Positions 24,078 through 32,611 are shown, numbered from the stretch's first letter. The stretch: DNA of 49,148 nucleotides from an uncultured Anaerolineae bacterium (GCA_938005675.1 CALKXH010000050.1:1-49148); one strand, 5' to 3'. Made by a program: numbers and translations. The notes: generated from the sequence alone by a model not told the origin.

Positions 24078-24839
24078 CTAGCTCGTGACTTCGGCATAGC
24101 GCGCCGCCAGCCACGCCGCATCAGGAATCGCCTCGCGCGGGCAGACGAAGGCGATGGCGCCGCGCGCCAAGATCGCCACGTGGCTGGGCAGGCGCGCCGC
24201 CCGCTCGATCTCGTGCGTCACCATCAGGATGGTGCGCCCTTCGGCGTGCGCCTCGCCTAGGAGGGCATCCAGCAGCGCTGCCGCCGCCTGATCCAAGCCG
24301 CTGTACGGCTCATCCAGCAGCAGGATAGCCGGATTGTGCAGGAGCGCCCGCGCGATGCTCAGCCGCTGCGCCATGCCCCGCGAGAACGTCCGCACGGGAT
24401 CGTCGGCGCGGCGCGCCAAGCCGACGCGCGCCAAGAGCGCCTCGATGCGCGCCTCCGCCGCGCCGCCGCGCAAGTTGTAGAGGCGGCTGAAGAAGCGCAA
24501 GTTCTCGCGCGCCGTCAGATTCTCGTAAAGCAGCAGCTTGTGGCTGACCAAACCCAGCTGAGCGCGCACGCGCGCCGCCTCGCGCGGCAACTGCCAGCCG
24601 CCCACCCGAATTGTCCCGCCCTCAGCCTGCCCCAGCCCGGCGATCAGGCGCAAGAGCGTGCTTTTGCCGCTGCCGTTAGCGCCCAGCAGCGCCCAGAAGT
24701 CGCCGCGCCCGATGTGCAGCGTCAAATTGCGCAGGACGGGCAGCAGATCGAAGGTCTTGGTCACGCCCTCAAGGGCGATCAGCGGCGCGGCGGGCTTCAA
24801 AGCGGGCTGAGCGGTCTGCGAGGGGGCAAGGGTCGCCAT
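24078..24839 (-). CDS. ccmA: Heme exporter ATP-binding protein CcmA
   Basis: 253 residues. It has Walker A GANGSGKS, signature SRGMAQRLSIARALL (a slightly altered LSGGQ), and Walker B ILLLDEPYSGLD, followed by a switch His (THEIE). It is the ATPase for CcmB. ATG 24839 is chosen; a GTG at 24845 is two codons upstream. It directly follows the lipoprotein gene at 24846. Confidence 0.92.
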   Translation of the reverse strand: MATLAPSQTAQPALKPAAPLIALEGVTKTFDLLPVLRNLTLHIGRGDFWALLGANGSGKSTLLRLIAGLGQAEGGTIRVGGWQLPREAARVRAQLGLVSHKLLLYENLTARENLRFFSRLYNLRGGAAEARIEALLARVGLARRADDPVRTFSRGMAQRLSIARALLHNPAILLLDEPYSGLDQAAAALLDALLGEAHAEGRTILMVTHEIERAARLPSHVAILARGAIAFVCPREAIPDAAWLAARYAEVTS

Positions 24840-24845
24840 AGCCAC

Positions 24846-26153
24846 CTACTCTCCACCCATCAGCTTGGCAAGCTGCGCCTTGAGCGAGTCGCGTTGGCGG
24901 GCGTAGGCAGCTTTGCTCAGTTTGCCCTGCTGATACTGCTCATCGAGCGCCGCCAACGCCGCGATCAGGCGCTCCTGCTCGCTCGATTGAGGCGACTCAG
25001 CCGTTGCCGATGGTTTTCTGCCGCGCACCAGTAGCACCACGCCGATTCCGATCATCAGCAGCCCGCCGACGATCAGAGCGAGGGCGAGCGGCTGCAACGT
25101 GCCGCCGAGTTCGCCCGTCGCGGCGCTTGGCGCGCTCAGCGCGCCGCTCAGGACGTATTCGAGCGCAGTCTGAGGCGCTTGCAACGCAAGGGCGTAGTTC
25201 TGATACAAGTTGCCGCCCATGTCTTGCACGGTCTGCAACGTGAGCGGCTGATCGCCCGCTCGCGCCTTGACGCTCAAGCTGGGTGGATTGACCAAGAGCG
25301 TGACCGTGCCTTCAATGCGGTAGGGCAACGGCAAGCTGATGCGCGTCCCCTCAGACTGGTAGGGCAGCAGGTAGCGGAAGTGGACGATGTGGCGCGTCTG
25401 AGGGTAGACGGGCTGTGTGTCGGTGATCACGCCGTCCTGCACGTGGAAACGCCGCTCATCGGTGGCGAAGCCGAGCAGCAGCGCGCCATCGGGCAGCCGC
25501 ACGCGCACAGAGGCGTAACCTTCCTCGCCGACGCGCTCATCGGTGCTAAAGAGGCGATCCGAAGTGTTCTCGAAGCGGATGATCTGCACCACATAGAGCG
25601 CCTCTTCCTCCGGGCTGACCTGCGTGATGACGTTGGCGACCTTCACGATGCTCGGATCGGCGCTGCGCTCGTAGATTTTGAAGGGCAAGTTCAGCGTTGG
25701 CGCGGCGGGATTGCCCACGACGGGCTCGCTGGCGAAGTAGCGCCCCTCGATGACGGCAGCCGTGAAGTAGGAGCGATCCGCGCGGATCGGCACATTTTCG
25801 AAGACGAACTTGCCCTCAGCATCGGCTTTGGTCTTCAGGACGGCGTCGTTGAAGGCGCGGTCGACGCTGTGCAGCTCGATCTCCAGCTCGGCGGGGAGCG
25901 CCGCGCCCGCCGTGGCGTTGGTCACCTGCCCGCTGACCGTGCCGAGCGCCTCCTCTGGCGCGACGGCGAGCGGCGTGCTCTCGGCTGTGGCGATGGGCGT
26001 CACTTCGGCGTGAATTTGCGCCAAGACGGTCGGATCGAAAGTCGGCTGAATGGGGTTCTGAGGCAGCGTCGCCACGATGGGCGGCTCGCCGCCCAAGCCG
26101 CCGCAGGCGCTCAGGAGCAGGCTCAATCCGATCAGGGCGAGGATGCGTCGCAT
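24846..26153 (-). CDS. Lipoprotein inside the ccm operon
   Basis: 435 residues, not a standard Ccm protein. A lipobox (LLLSAC, Cys17) follows a signal peptide. Residues about 70-140 look like a carboxypeptidase-regulatory/Cna-B-type beta domain (VSGQVTNATAGAAL, GKFVFENVPI); a large unassigned beta-rich region follows. Near the C-terminus are a transmembrane helix (about 355-375) and a cytoplasmic helix pair (ERLIAALAALDEQYQQGKLS). That helix pair resembles the one in the adjacent CcmI-like protein. The location, between ccmI and ccmA, suggests a role in cytochrome assembly or heme delivery. ATG 26174 would overlap the previous gene (ATGA); ATG 26153 is preferred. Confidence 0.72.
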   Translation of the reverse strand: MRRILALIGLSLLLSACGGLGGEPPIVATLPQNPIQPTFDPTVLAQIHAEVTPIATAESTPLAVAPEEALGTVSGQVTNATAGAALPAELEIELHSVDRAFNDAVLKTKADAEGKFVFENVPIRADRSYFTAAVIEGRYFASEPVVGNPAAPTLNLPFKIYERSADPSIVKVANVITQVSPEEEALYVVQIIRFENTSDRLFSTDERVGEEGYASVRVRLPDGALLLGFATDERRFHVQDGVITDTQPVYPQTRHIVHFRYLLPYQSEGTRISLPLPYRIEGTVTLLVNPPSLSVKARAGDQPLTLQTVQDMGGNLYQNYALALQAPQTALEYVLSGALSAPSAATGELGGTLQPLALALIVGGLLMIGIGVVLLVRGRKPSATAESPQSSEQERLIAALAALDEQYQQGKLSKAAYARQRDSLKAQLAKLMGGE

Positions 26154-26170
26154 GTCGGTCTCTCTCAAGC

Positions 26171-26554
26171 TCATGCTAACTTGTGCGCCTTGCGATACGC
26201 CGCCACCGCCCGCTCAATTTGACGGTCTATCGCTGCATCCAGCTCGCCGACGGTCTGCTCAGGCGCGCTCAAGGCGCCGATCTGATCGAGCTCCATCAGC
26301 ACCTCGATGCCCTGTGCCATCCAGCGCTCGCGCTCAGCCGCGTAGCGGACTTGATCGAGCTTGCCGAGCGCGAAATCCTCTTCAAGGTCGCGCAGGGCGG
26401 TCAGGATGCGCTCGTAGTGCTGCTGCAGGCGCTCGATCAGCACGGCGTCGGCGCTTTGGGCGAAGCGCGGCTTACGGCGCAGCAATGGCGCGGCGATCCA
26501 CACCAAGAGAGCAGCGCTCAGCGCGAGGCTGAGTCCGAGTGTTTCGAAGCTCAT
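26171..26554 (-). CDS. ccmI: CcmI-like cytochrome c biogenesis protein
   Basis: 127 residues: an N-terminal transmembrane helix (about 5-25) and a cytoplasmic helix pair typical of the CcmI N-terminus (YERILTALRDLEEDFALGKLDQVRYAAERER). CcmI assists in presenting apocytochrome to CcmFH. The large TPR periplasmic domain of proteobacterial CcmI is absent, so this is a short form. It overlaps ccmG by four bases (ATGA). Confidence 0.72.
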   Translation of the reverse strand: MSFETLGLSLALSAALLVWIAAPLLRRKPRFAQSADAVLIERLQQHYERILTALRDLEEDFALGKLDQVRYAAERERWMAQGIEVLMELDQIGALSAPEQTVGELDAAIDRQIERAVAAYRKAHKLA

Positions 26555-27132
26555 GGTTGCGCTCCTTTCGCCAAAGCGCGTTCGATCATGGCGCTCAACT
26601 GCGGGCGCTTGAGCGGCATCATCACGAACTCGCTGATCTGCCCGTCACGGTCGATGATAAAGGTCTCCGGCACGCCTGAGATGCGGTAAAGCGCCGAGAT
26701 GCGCGTCTGATAGTCCAAGCCGTTGGGATAGGTGATGCCGTACTCTTTGAGGTAGGCTTGCGCGTTGCGCTCGGTATCGGTGTAGGCGATGCCCAAGAAG
26801 ACGACGCCCTTATCTTTGTACTGCTGCCACGCCGCTTCCAGCTCGGCGGCTTCATCGCGGCACGGACCGCACCAGCTCGCCCAGAAGTTCAGCACCACCA
26901 CCTTGCCGCGCAAAGACTCTAAGGCGATCTCCTCGCCGTTGAGCGTCTTCAAGGTGAAGAGCGGCGCCGCGCCTTCGGTTGGCTGAGTTCGCTGCTGATG
27001 GCGCAACCCTAAGCCGAAGATCAGCGCCATGCTCGCCAAGATCGCCGCCGCCAAGACGATCAAAAAGTTCGCGCCACGCTTCGAAGGCGCTCGCTCAACC
27101 TGTAAGTCCTCAGCCATACGCAATTCGGTCAT
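26551..27132 (-). CDS. ccmG: Thioredoxin-like CcmG/TlpA protein
   Basis: 193 residues. A membrane anchor (about 22-43) is followed by a periplasmic thioredoxin fold with WCGPC (Cys88, Cys91). It reduces disulfides in apocytochrome CXXCH motifs so heme can attach. ATG 27132 has AGAGGAG upstream; the longest frame starts at a TTG and is less likely. It overlaps ccmI and lies 17 bases after ccmH. Confidence 0.92.
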   Translation of the reverse strand: MTELRMAEDLQVERAPSKRGANFLIVLAAAILASMALIFGLGLRHQQRTQPTEGAAPLFTLKTLNGEEIALESLRGKVVVLNFWASWCGPCRDEAAELEAAWQQYKDKGVVFLGIAYTDTERNAQAYLKEYGITYPNGLDYQTRISALYRISGVPETFIIDRDGQISEFVMMPLKRPQLSAMIERALAKGAQP

Positions 27133-27149
27133 GATTCGCTCCTCTCTGC

Positions 27150-27668
27150 TCAACGGCGCGCTGCGAGGTCTGCCTCGATGCGCGCGCGATAAGTTTCTAA
27201 ACTACGCACGCTTGCTGAGGCGCTCGGTTGGGCGGCGCTCGCCTTCGGAGTGGGCGCCCCGCCCTCCTTGCGCCAACGCAAGAAGATGATCGCTGTGCCC
27301 AGCAGCACCAAACCGCTCAGCAGCCACGGCGTCACGAGCGAGAGCGCGCGCAGGGTCGGATCGACGGGCGTGCCGACCACGCGGTCGCCGAAGCGCGCCA
27401 CGAAGTTCTCGATAACCTGCTCAGGCGTGTTGCCCTCGCTCAGCAGGAGGCGCACTTCCTCGCGCCATTGGGCGCAAGCGAGCGTGCCGCAGGTATCCAG
27501 CGTGATGTTCTCGCAGACCGGGCAATATAACTTCTTCGAGACGGCGTTCACCTCGTCGTCCGTGACCGGACGACGCGGATCGTCTTGGGCGTAGGCGCTC
27601 AGCGTGACCGCGCTCAGCGCCACGCCGATCACCAGCAAACTCAGAGCGATTCTCAGTAAGTTTTTCAT
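27150..27668 (-). CDS. ccmH: CcmH-like cytochrome c biogenesis protein
   Basis: 172 residues: signal/anchor (about 1-27), then LYCPVCENITLDTC with Cys49 and Cys52 as the redox pair, and a second transmembrane helix (about 107-126). CcmH acts in apocytochrome thiol reduction and complexes with CcmF. It carries two extra Cys (Cys60 and Cys65: DTCGTLACAQ) not present in E. coli CcmH. It overlaps ccmF by four bases. Confidence 0.88.
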   Translation of the reverse strand: MKNLLRIALSLLVIGVALSAVTLSAYAQDDPRRPVTDDEVNAVSKKLYCPVCENITLDTCGTLACAQWREEVRLLLSEGNTPEQVIENFVARFGDRVVGTPVDPTLRALSLVTPWLLSGLVLLGTAIIFLRWRKEGGAPTPKASAAQPSASASVRSLETYRARIEADLAARR

Positions 27669-29755
27669 GCCTTTGCTCCTGCCAACTGACTCGGCTGCGC
27701 CGCTTTCGCCGTCGCAAGGGCGGGGCGATCCTCAGGGTACATCCCGATGATCGTGCCGATCACCAGCAAGAGCGCGCCCCACCAAATCAGGTTGATCAAC
27801 GGGTTGATGAAGACTTTGAAGGTCGCGCTGCGGGCGCTGATGGTCTCCCAATCGACCAGCAGCACGTAGAAGTCGTTCTCCAGCGTGCTGTGCGCCGAGG
27901 GGATAGTCATGGTGTTCATGCCCTGCGCATTCGGGTAGAAGTCGCGGCGCGGACGCAACTGGGCGATCTCGCGCCCGTCGCGCAGCACGGTCACCTGCGC
28001 GATGTCCATGATGCGCCCGTCCTCAGCCACCTGACCGCCCAAAAAGCCATCGTAGCGCATGACGTAACCGCCCAACTCAAGGCTCTGCCCGACGGCGAGC
28101 GTGCGCTGAGTCTCTTGCTGATAGAGTTCGCTGCCCAGCGCGCCGATGCCCAGAATGGCGATGCTCAAATGGATCAGGTAGCCGCCGTAGCGCCGCCGAT
28201 TGCGCGCCACCAGCGCCGTGAATGCCGTGTACCAGCCCTCGCCCAGCGACCGATGCCGCGCCGCCGCGCCGCGCACAGTCTCCCAGAGCGCAACTGTGCC
28301 GCTGAGGGCGATCACGCCGTAAATCAGCAGCGCGAGCGGCTCGGCGGGCTGAGTCAGCGCCAACAGCCCGACTATCAGCGCAGCCAACACCGTCGGGACG
28401 ATCAGCGCCTTGCCCAAGCGCCGCAGCGAGGTCACGCCCCACGCCGAGAGCGGCGCGACGCCCATCAACACGAACAGGGCGAGGAACAACGGCGGCGTCA
28501 CCTGCAGGAAGTAATCCTTGCCCAGCGTGATGGTCGTCCCCATGACCAGCTCGCTGAAGATCGGCGCGCCGAAGCTGCCCCAGAAAATGGCGATGAACAG
28601 CATCACGAACACGATGTTGTTCAGCACAAAGAGCGACTCGCGACTCAGCCAACCGTTCAGACGGCGTTCGTCGCGCAGCTCGCCGCGCCGCCAACGCCAC
28701 AGCAGCAGCCCGACGCTCACCGACGTCATGCCGAACCAGAAAAAGAAGAGCGGGAAGCCGATCTGACTGCGCGCAAAGCTGTGGACGCTATCCACCAAGC
28801 CGCTGCGCGTGGCGAACGTGCCGAAGATCACGGCGCTGAACGTGCCCAGCATCAGGAACATGTTCCAGACCTTGAACATGCCGCGCTTCTCTTGAATTAT
28901 GACGCTGTGCAGGAACGCCGTGCCGAGCAGCCACGGCAAAAACGCCGCGTTCTCGACCGGATCCCAGCCCCACCAGCCGCCCCAGCCCAGCACGTCGTAC
29001 GCCCAGCGCCCGCCCAGCACCAAGCCCAAGCTCAGGCTGACCCACGCCAAGAGCGTCCAACGGCGCGTCGCCTTGAGCCAATTCGTGCTGAGATCGCCGC
29101 TGGCGAGCGCCGCCATAGCGAAGGCGAAGGGGATGATGAAGCCGACGAAGCCCATGTACAGCAGCGGCGGATGCACGATCATGCCGAAATGCCGCAAGAG
29201 CGGGTTGAGTCCGTTGGCGGTCTCGGCGAGGCGCACGGAAGCGGGCGGCACTGCCCCGCCCAGCGCAAAGACGCTCTTCACCACGCTGTTATCGGGCATG
29301 ATCCAGTAGCGCTCGAAGGGATTCTCAAAGAACAGCGAGAGCGAGAGGAAAAACGCCAGCGTCAGCATGGTGTAGAGGATCACATAGGGCATCAGGCGGC
29401 GCTGACCTTGCCAATTCAAGAGGAGCGCGCCGAAGGCGAAGGCGCTCATGATGCCCGACCAGAACAAGAGCGAGCCGGCTTGCGCGCCCCACAGCGCCGT
29501 CAGGCGGAAGAAGGTCGGCGTGTTGGGATCGGTCACGTTCCAGACGTAGGCGATCTGATACTGCTCGCTCAGCAGCGCGACCAGCAGCGCGCCCAAGCTG
29601 ATCGTCAACAACGGGAAAGTTGCCAAGGCGGCGTTGCGCGCGCTCAGCAGCAGCCGATCATCGCGGACGCGGACGCTGTAAAATGCCATGCCCGCCGCGT
29701 ACAACGCCGCAAGGAAGGCGAGGAAGGTCGCAATGAAGCCCAGTTCAGCTAACAT
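27665..29755 (-). CDS. ccmF: Cytochrome c heme lyase subunit CcmF
   Basis: 696 residues with about 14-15 transmembrane helices, normal CcmF length. The tryptophan-rich heme motif is WGGWWGWDPVEN, with WAYDVLGWGG ahead of it. CcmF receives heme from CcmE, reduces it, and with CcmH attaches it to apocytochrome. It lies 9 bases after ccmE. Confidence 0.94.
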   Translation of the reverse strand: MLAELGFIATFLAFLAALYAAGMAFYSVRVRDDRLLLSARNAALATFPLLTISLGALLVALLSEQYQIAYVWNVTDPNTPTFFRLTALWGAQAGSLLFWSGIMSAFAFGALLLNWQGQRRLMPYVILYTMLTLAFFLSLSLFFENPFERYWIMPDNSVVKSVFALGGAVPPASVRLAETANGLNPLLRHFGMIVHPPLLYMGFVGFIIPFAFAMAALASGDLSTNWLKATRRWTLLAWVSLSLGLVLGGRWAYDVLGWGGWWGWDPVENAAFLPWLLGTAFLHSVIIQEKRGMFKVWNMFLMLGTFSAVIFGTFATRSGLVDSVHSFARSQIGFPLFFFWFGMTSVSVGLLLWRWRRGELRDERRLNGWLSRESLFVLNNIVFVMLFIAIFWGSFGAPIFSELVMGTTITLGKDYFLQVTPPLFLALFVLMGVAPLSAWGVTSLRRLGKALIVPTVLAALIVGLLALTQPAEPLALLIYGVIALSGTVALWETVRGAAARHRSLGEGWYTAFTALVARNRRRYGGYLIHLSIAILGIGALGSELYQQETQRTLAVGQSLELGGYVMRYDGFLGGQVAEDGRIMDIAQVTVLRDGREIAQLRPRRDFYPNAQGMNTMTIPSAHSTLENDFYVLLVDWETISARSATFKVFINPLINLIWWGALLLVIGTIIGMYPEDRPALATAKAAQPSQLAGAKA

Positions 29756-29764
29756 CGCTCGCGC

Positions 29765-30298
29765 TCACTTTCCCGCCATCGGATCGGCGATAGCTTGGTT
29801 GGGCGCGACCTCTTCATAGCGGCTGGGGCATTTCAGCAGCACTTCCGTGGCGTAGAAGACGCCATCGGCGCCCAGTTTGCCGGTCAAGATCGCTTGCGCC
29901 TCGTTTTGGAGCAGATCGGGCTTGACTTGGTTGCGTACGTGGACGGCGAGGCGCGTCGCGTTCGGGTCGTGAACTGCCTCGTAGAGCGTCCGAGCGAGGT
30001 CTTTGGTCTCGGTGGGGATGTTGGCGATGTTGAAGTCGATGATCAGGTTCTGCGGGTCGTAGCGGATGCTCTCGCCGATCACGGCGCCGCTGATGCGCAC
30101 GGTCTTGCCGACGTAATCGCCGCTGAGCAGCTCATCCACGCTGATGAAGTAGCGCGCCCCGCTGACCGTCCCCTGTAGGATCAAGTAACCGATGCCGATG
30201 AACAACGCGATCAGCCCGATCAGGTACTTCCATTGAATCCCGCCCTGTACAACCTCTTCAGGTGCATTCTCAGGCTTTTCCCAAGCGATGTGGGTCAT
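29765..30298 (-). CDS. ccmE: Heme chaperone CcmE, CXXXY type
   Basis: 177 residues: one transmembrane helix (about 24-42) and a periplasmic OB-fold domain. The heme attachment site, HXXXY in E. coli, reads CPSRY here, with Cys157 in place of His and Tyr161 kept. Such CXXXY CcmE proteins are known from archaea and sulfate reducers such as Desulfovibrio (a variant often called System I*). It carries heme from CcmC to CcmF. It is the first gene of the ccm operon; a GGGAGG ribosome binding site lies before the ATG. Confidence 0.9.
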   Translation of the reverse strand: MTHIAWEKPENAPEEVVQGGIQWKYLIGLIALFIGIGYLILQGTVSGARYFISVDELLSGDYVGKTVRISGAVIGESIRYDPQNLIIDFNIANIPTETKDLARTLYEAVHDPNATRLAVHVRNQVKPDLLQNEAQAILTGKLGADGVFYATEVLLKCPSRYEEVAPNQAIADPMAGK

Positions 30299-30353
30299 CT
30301 TTCCAACCTCCCTTTCACTGTCCTGATGGTAGAACGACGCCTCGATGCCATAT

Positions 30354-30369
30354 AGTGACTTTCGTCACA
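30354..30369 (-). promoter_or_regulatory. CRP/FNR-family-like palindrome upstream of ccmE
   Basis: On the minus strand TGTGACGAAAGTCACT forms GTGAC-N4-GTCAC, close to TGTGA-N6-TCACA. It lies 56 bases upstream of the ccmE start. A possible -10 (TATATG, 30354-30349) touches it, so binding there would repress; if another promoter is used, it could be elsewhere. Which regulator binds is unknown. The rest of 30299-30453 shows no gene. Confidence 0.4.
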
Positions 30370-30453
30370 ATCAGAGCTGCTGAGCATCACTTCTTATAAG
30401 CAGACAATCTGACAAACGAGCCGAACGATAAGCAACCCTTTTGATAAAACATA

Positions 30454-30473
30454 GGGACGGCATATGCCGTCCC
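30454..30473 (-). terminator. Terminator of the nrfHA operon
   Basis: Perfect 20-base palindrome GGGACGGCATATGCCGTCCC, 27 bases after the nrfA stop, followed on the minus strand by ATGTTTTATC. A GC-rich stem plus U-run is a rho-independent terminator. Confidence 0.72.
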
Positions 30474-30499
30474 CTGCGCCGGCAGGCGCCGATGGCAGC

Positions 30500-31852
30500 C
30501 TACTGAGCGCGCGCCTCCACTTTTTGCGGCGGCGTCAGCTTGATGGCGGCGATCTGGGCTTGGCGGGCTAGATTCGCCGCATCGGCGAGGATGCGCGCCG
30601 ACTCCTGCGGGCTGTGGAAGCCCGTGCTGTTCTCGCTGAAGACGAAGTCCCAGCGCATTTGAGCGCGGCGATGCAGCCAAAGCGCCTCTTTGAGTTCCTC
30701 ATCAGTCACGCCCGCCTCTTTAGCCACCTTGATGGCGTCGATGGCGTCGATCAGAGCGGCTTCAGCGCTGCGCAGCAAGCCCGCCGTCCGATCCTGAATC
30801 AGGCTGACGCGCTCCAACAGCGCCTTCTCATCCTGCTTGTGGCAGGTCTGGCAGGCGTTGTTGATGTTGTGGACGGGCGAGCGAATCCAGTGATCGCTGA
30901 CCTTGAGCGAGCCCTCGCGCACGTAGGGCATGTGGCAATCGGCGCAGCTGACCCCGGACTTGTAGTGGATGCTGGTGGTGTATAGCTCAAACTCAGGGTG
31001 CTGAATCTTGATCATGGGCGCGCCCGTCTCGGCGTGCGTCCAGTCCTTGAAGCCGATGTCGGTGTAGTACTGATCGATCTCGTCGATGTTCGTGCCGTTC
31101 AGCCACGGGAAGGTCAGGATTTTCTGCTCGCCGGCGAAGTAGTACTCGACGTGGCACTGCGCACAGACGTAGGTGCGCATCTCTTGACGGGTAGCCGTGC
31201 TGATATCGATGCCGCGCGCCGCCATCGCGTTGGTGAAGGCAGGGCGCGAGATGCGCAACTGCATGGTCTTGGGATCGTGGCAATCATTGCAGGTGCCGCC
31301 GTGATGGAGGCGATCCGCCAGCTCGGCGTAGGGCGTGCCGTTGAATTTCTCCCAGCCCAGCTCGGCGATCAGGACGGGCGCTTCGCCGGCGTGGCAGTTG
31401 ATGCAGGCGCCCGGCTGCTTATAAGTGATCGAGCCGTCTTCCTTGACCACGCGATTGCGCGCCGTCTCTTTTTGATCGATCAGGGCGTAGTAATGCCCGC
31501 GCTCCTCGTTGAAGTCGACGCTGAAGGGCATCCCGCCCCACAGACGGCGCAGCACGGGATATTTCTCCAGCTTGTTGATCGGCTCGCTGCCGCCGTACTT
31601 GGTCGGCATGGTATCGATCCGCGTCTTCATGAAGGAATCGTACTGACGCGGGAAGTTCTGCCCCCAAACTGCCGCATCCAGCTCGTTCTCAGCGATCTCG
31701 ACGATGCGCGCCGGCGAGACGGCGCCCTCAACCTGCCGCGTGTTGATGTTCAACAGCAGCAAGGCAATGCCGACCATCACAGCGCCGCCCAGCAGGAAGG
31801 CGCCCGCCAGCAAGAAGAATTGTGTGCTACGTTTCGGTGTTTGTGCGCTCAT
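30500..31852 (-). CDS. nrfA: Ammonia-forming cytochrome c nitrite reductase, CXXCH type
   Basis: 450 residues, N-terminal anchor or signal (about 11-34). Five heme motifs: CINCH (150-154), CNDCH (188-192), CAQCH (230-234), CADCH (303-307), CQTCH (334-338). The first, catalytic heme has His where most NrfA have CXXCK; the CXXCH form is known from Campylobacter and some NrfA clades. Active-site landmarks agree: Arg118 (ERGHYYAL), the Tyr pair after heme 3 (CHVEYYF), and KIQHPEF with His285. It reduces nitrite to ammonium with six electrons from NrfH. It follows nrfH by 23 bases. Confidence 0.93.
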   Translation of the reverse strand: MSAQTPKRSTQFFLLAGAFLLGGAVMVGIALLLLNINTRQVEGAVSPARIVEIAENELDAAVWGQNFPRQYDSFMKTRIDTMPTKYGGSEPINKLEKYPVLRRLWGGMPFSVDFNEERGHYYALIDQKETARNRVVKEDGSITYKQPGACINCHAGEAPVLIAELGWEKFNGTPYAELADRLHHGGTCNDCHDPKTMQLRISRPAFTNAMAARGIDISTATRQEMRTYVCAQCHVEYYFAGEQKILTFPWLNGTNIDEIDQYYTDIGFKDWTHAETGAPMIKIQHPEFELYTTSIHYKSGVSCADCHMPYVREGSLKVSDHWIRSPVHNINNACQTCHKQDEKALLERVSLIQDRTAGLLRSAEAALIDAIDAIKVAKEAGVTDEELKEALWLHRRAQMRWDFVFSENSTGFHSPQESARILADAANLARQAQIAAIKLTPPQKVEARAQ

Positions 31853-31875
31853 GTGAAGAATCCCCCTTCGATAAC

Positions 31876-32373
31876 TCACTCATCATGCCCGACCCGCGAA
31901 TGACAGGCGAGGCAATCGGTCGCCTCGCCGCCGACATGGCTCATCTGGCTGGTCACGGCGGCGTGGCAATGCATACAGTTCTCACGGGCGATATCACGAT
32001 TGAACCGACCGGCTCGAATCGGCTCGTGGAAGTTGCCGGTCGTGAAGGCGATGCTGTGATTGACCCCGTTGATCGCCTTCGAGATGTACTTGCTCACGAG
32101 GTTATCGTGCGCGGTGTGGCAGTCGTTGCAGGTCGCCACGTTGCGATGGCTGCCGCGCGTCCACGCCGTGAAGACATCGCGCATGATGTGGCAGTTGGCG
32201 CAGGCGTTCGGATCGTCGGTCAGGTAGGAGTAGCCCCGCGCGTAGACGAAGGTGAAACTGCCCAGCCCGACGATGCAGCCGAGCATCCCCGCCAAGATCA
32301 GCATGATCGGGAAGGGGATGCCCTGGCGGCGCGCTGCTTTGTTCTGCTGCGATACGTTCTGCGTTTCGCTCAT
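31876..32373 (-). CDS. nrfH: Membrane tetraheme quinol dehydrogenase NrfH
   Basis: 165 residues: one N-terminal transmembrane helix (about 22-45) and four CXXCH motifs (58-62 CANCH, 82-86 CNDCH, 133-137 CMHCH, 154-158 CLACH). Met64 after heme 1 (CHIM) is the known NrfH heme ligand. NrfH oxidises menaquinol and passes electrons to NrfA. ATG 32373 is the standard start; the longest frame begins 30 bases upstream. It is the first gene of the nrfHA operon. Confidence 0.93.
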   Translation of the reverse strand: MSETQNVSQQNKAARRQGIPFPIMLILAGMLGCIVGLGSFTFVYARGYSYLTDDPNACANCHIMRDVFTAWTRGSHRNVATCNDCHTAHDNLVSKYISKAINGVNHSIAFTTGNFHEPIRAGRFNRDIARENCMHCHAAVTSQMSHVGGEATDCLACHSRVGHDE

Positions 32374-32480
32374 AAACCGTCTCCAACAGTTTGCTAGGTA
32401 CAATGCCTGAAATTCGTCAAAAACGCCCTCGAATCCGTCTCAATAGTCGCTCTCCATAACGCGCATCTATTGCCGTCTCT

Positions 32481-32546
32481 AAGATATGCTTTGAGTACAC
32501 AAACGTTCAGTGAAATTTGCACGCGATTTCTCATGACAATTATCAT
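32481..32546 (-). promoter_or_regulatory. Candidate nrfH promoter with a degenerate FNR-like site
   Basis: TATCTT on the minus strand (32486-32481) would start transcription near 32475, about 100 bases before nrfH. ATGACAATTATCAT (32533-32546) matches the FNR consensus TTGAT-N4-ATCAA at 7 of 10 positions and is centred about 64 bases upstream of that start, a class I distance. Tentative; the site also looks like part of a Fur-type motif. Confidence 0.25.
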
Positions 32547-32611
32547 CTGCAGCCGCTTGTGAAAATCAGCACATCCTGAGATGAGCCTAGCGCAAGGGGC
32601 GCGAGGCGTCC

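Noticed and set aside
27890-29752. 620-codon open frame on the plus strand opposite ccmF
   Set aside because: It is the mirror of a GC-rich real gene; its protein is full of Arg, Gln and His with no hydrophobic core or motif.
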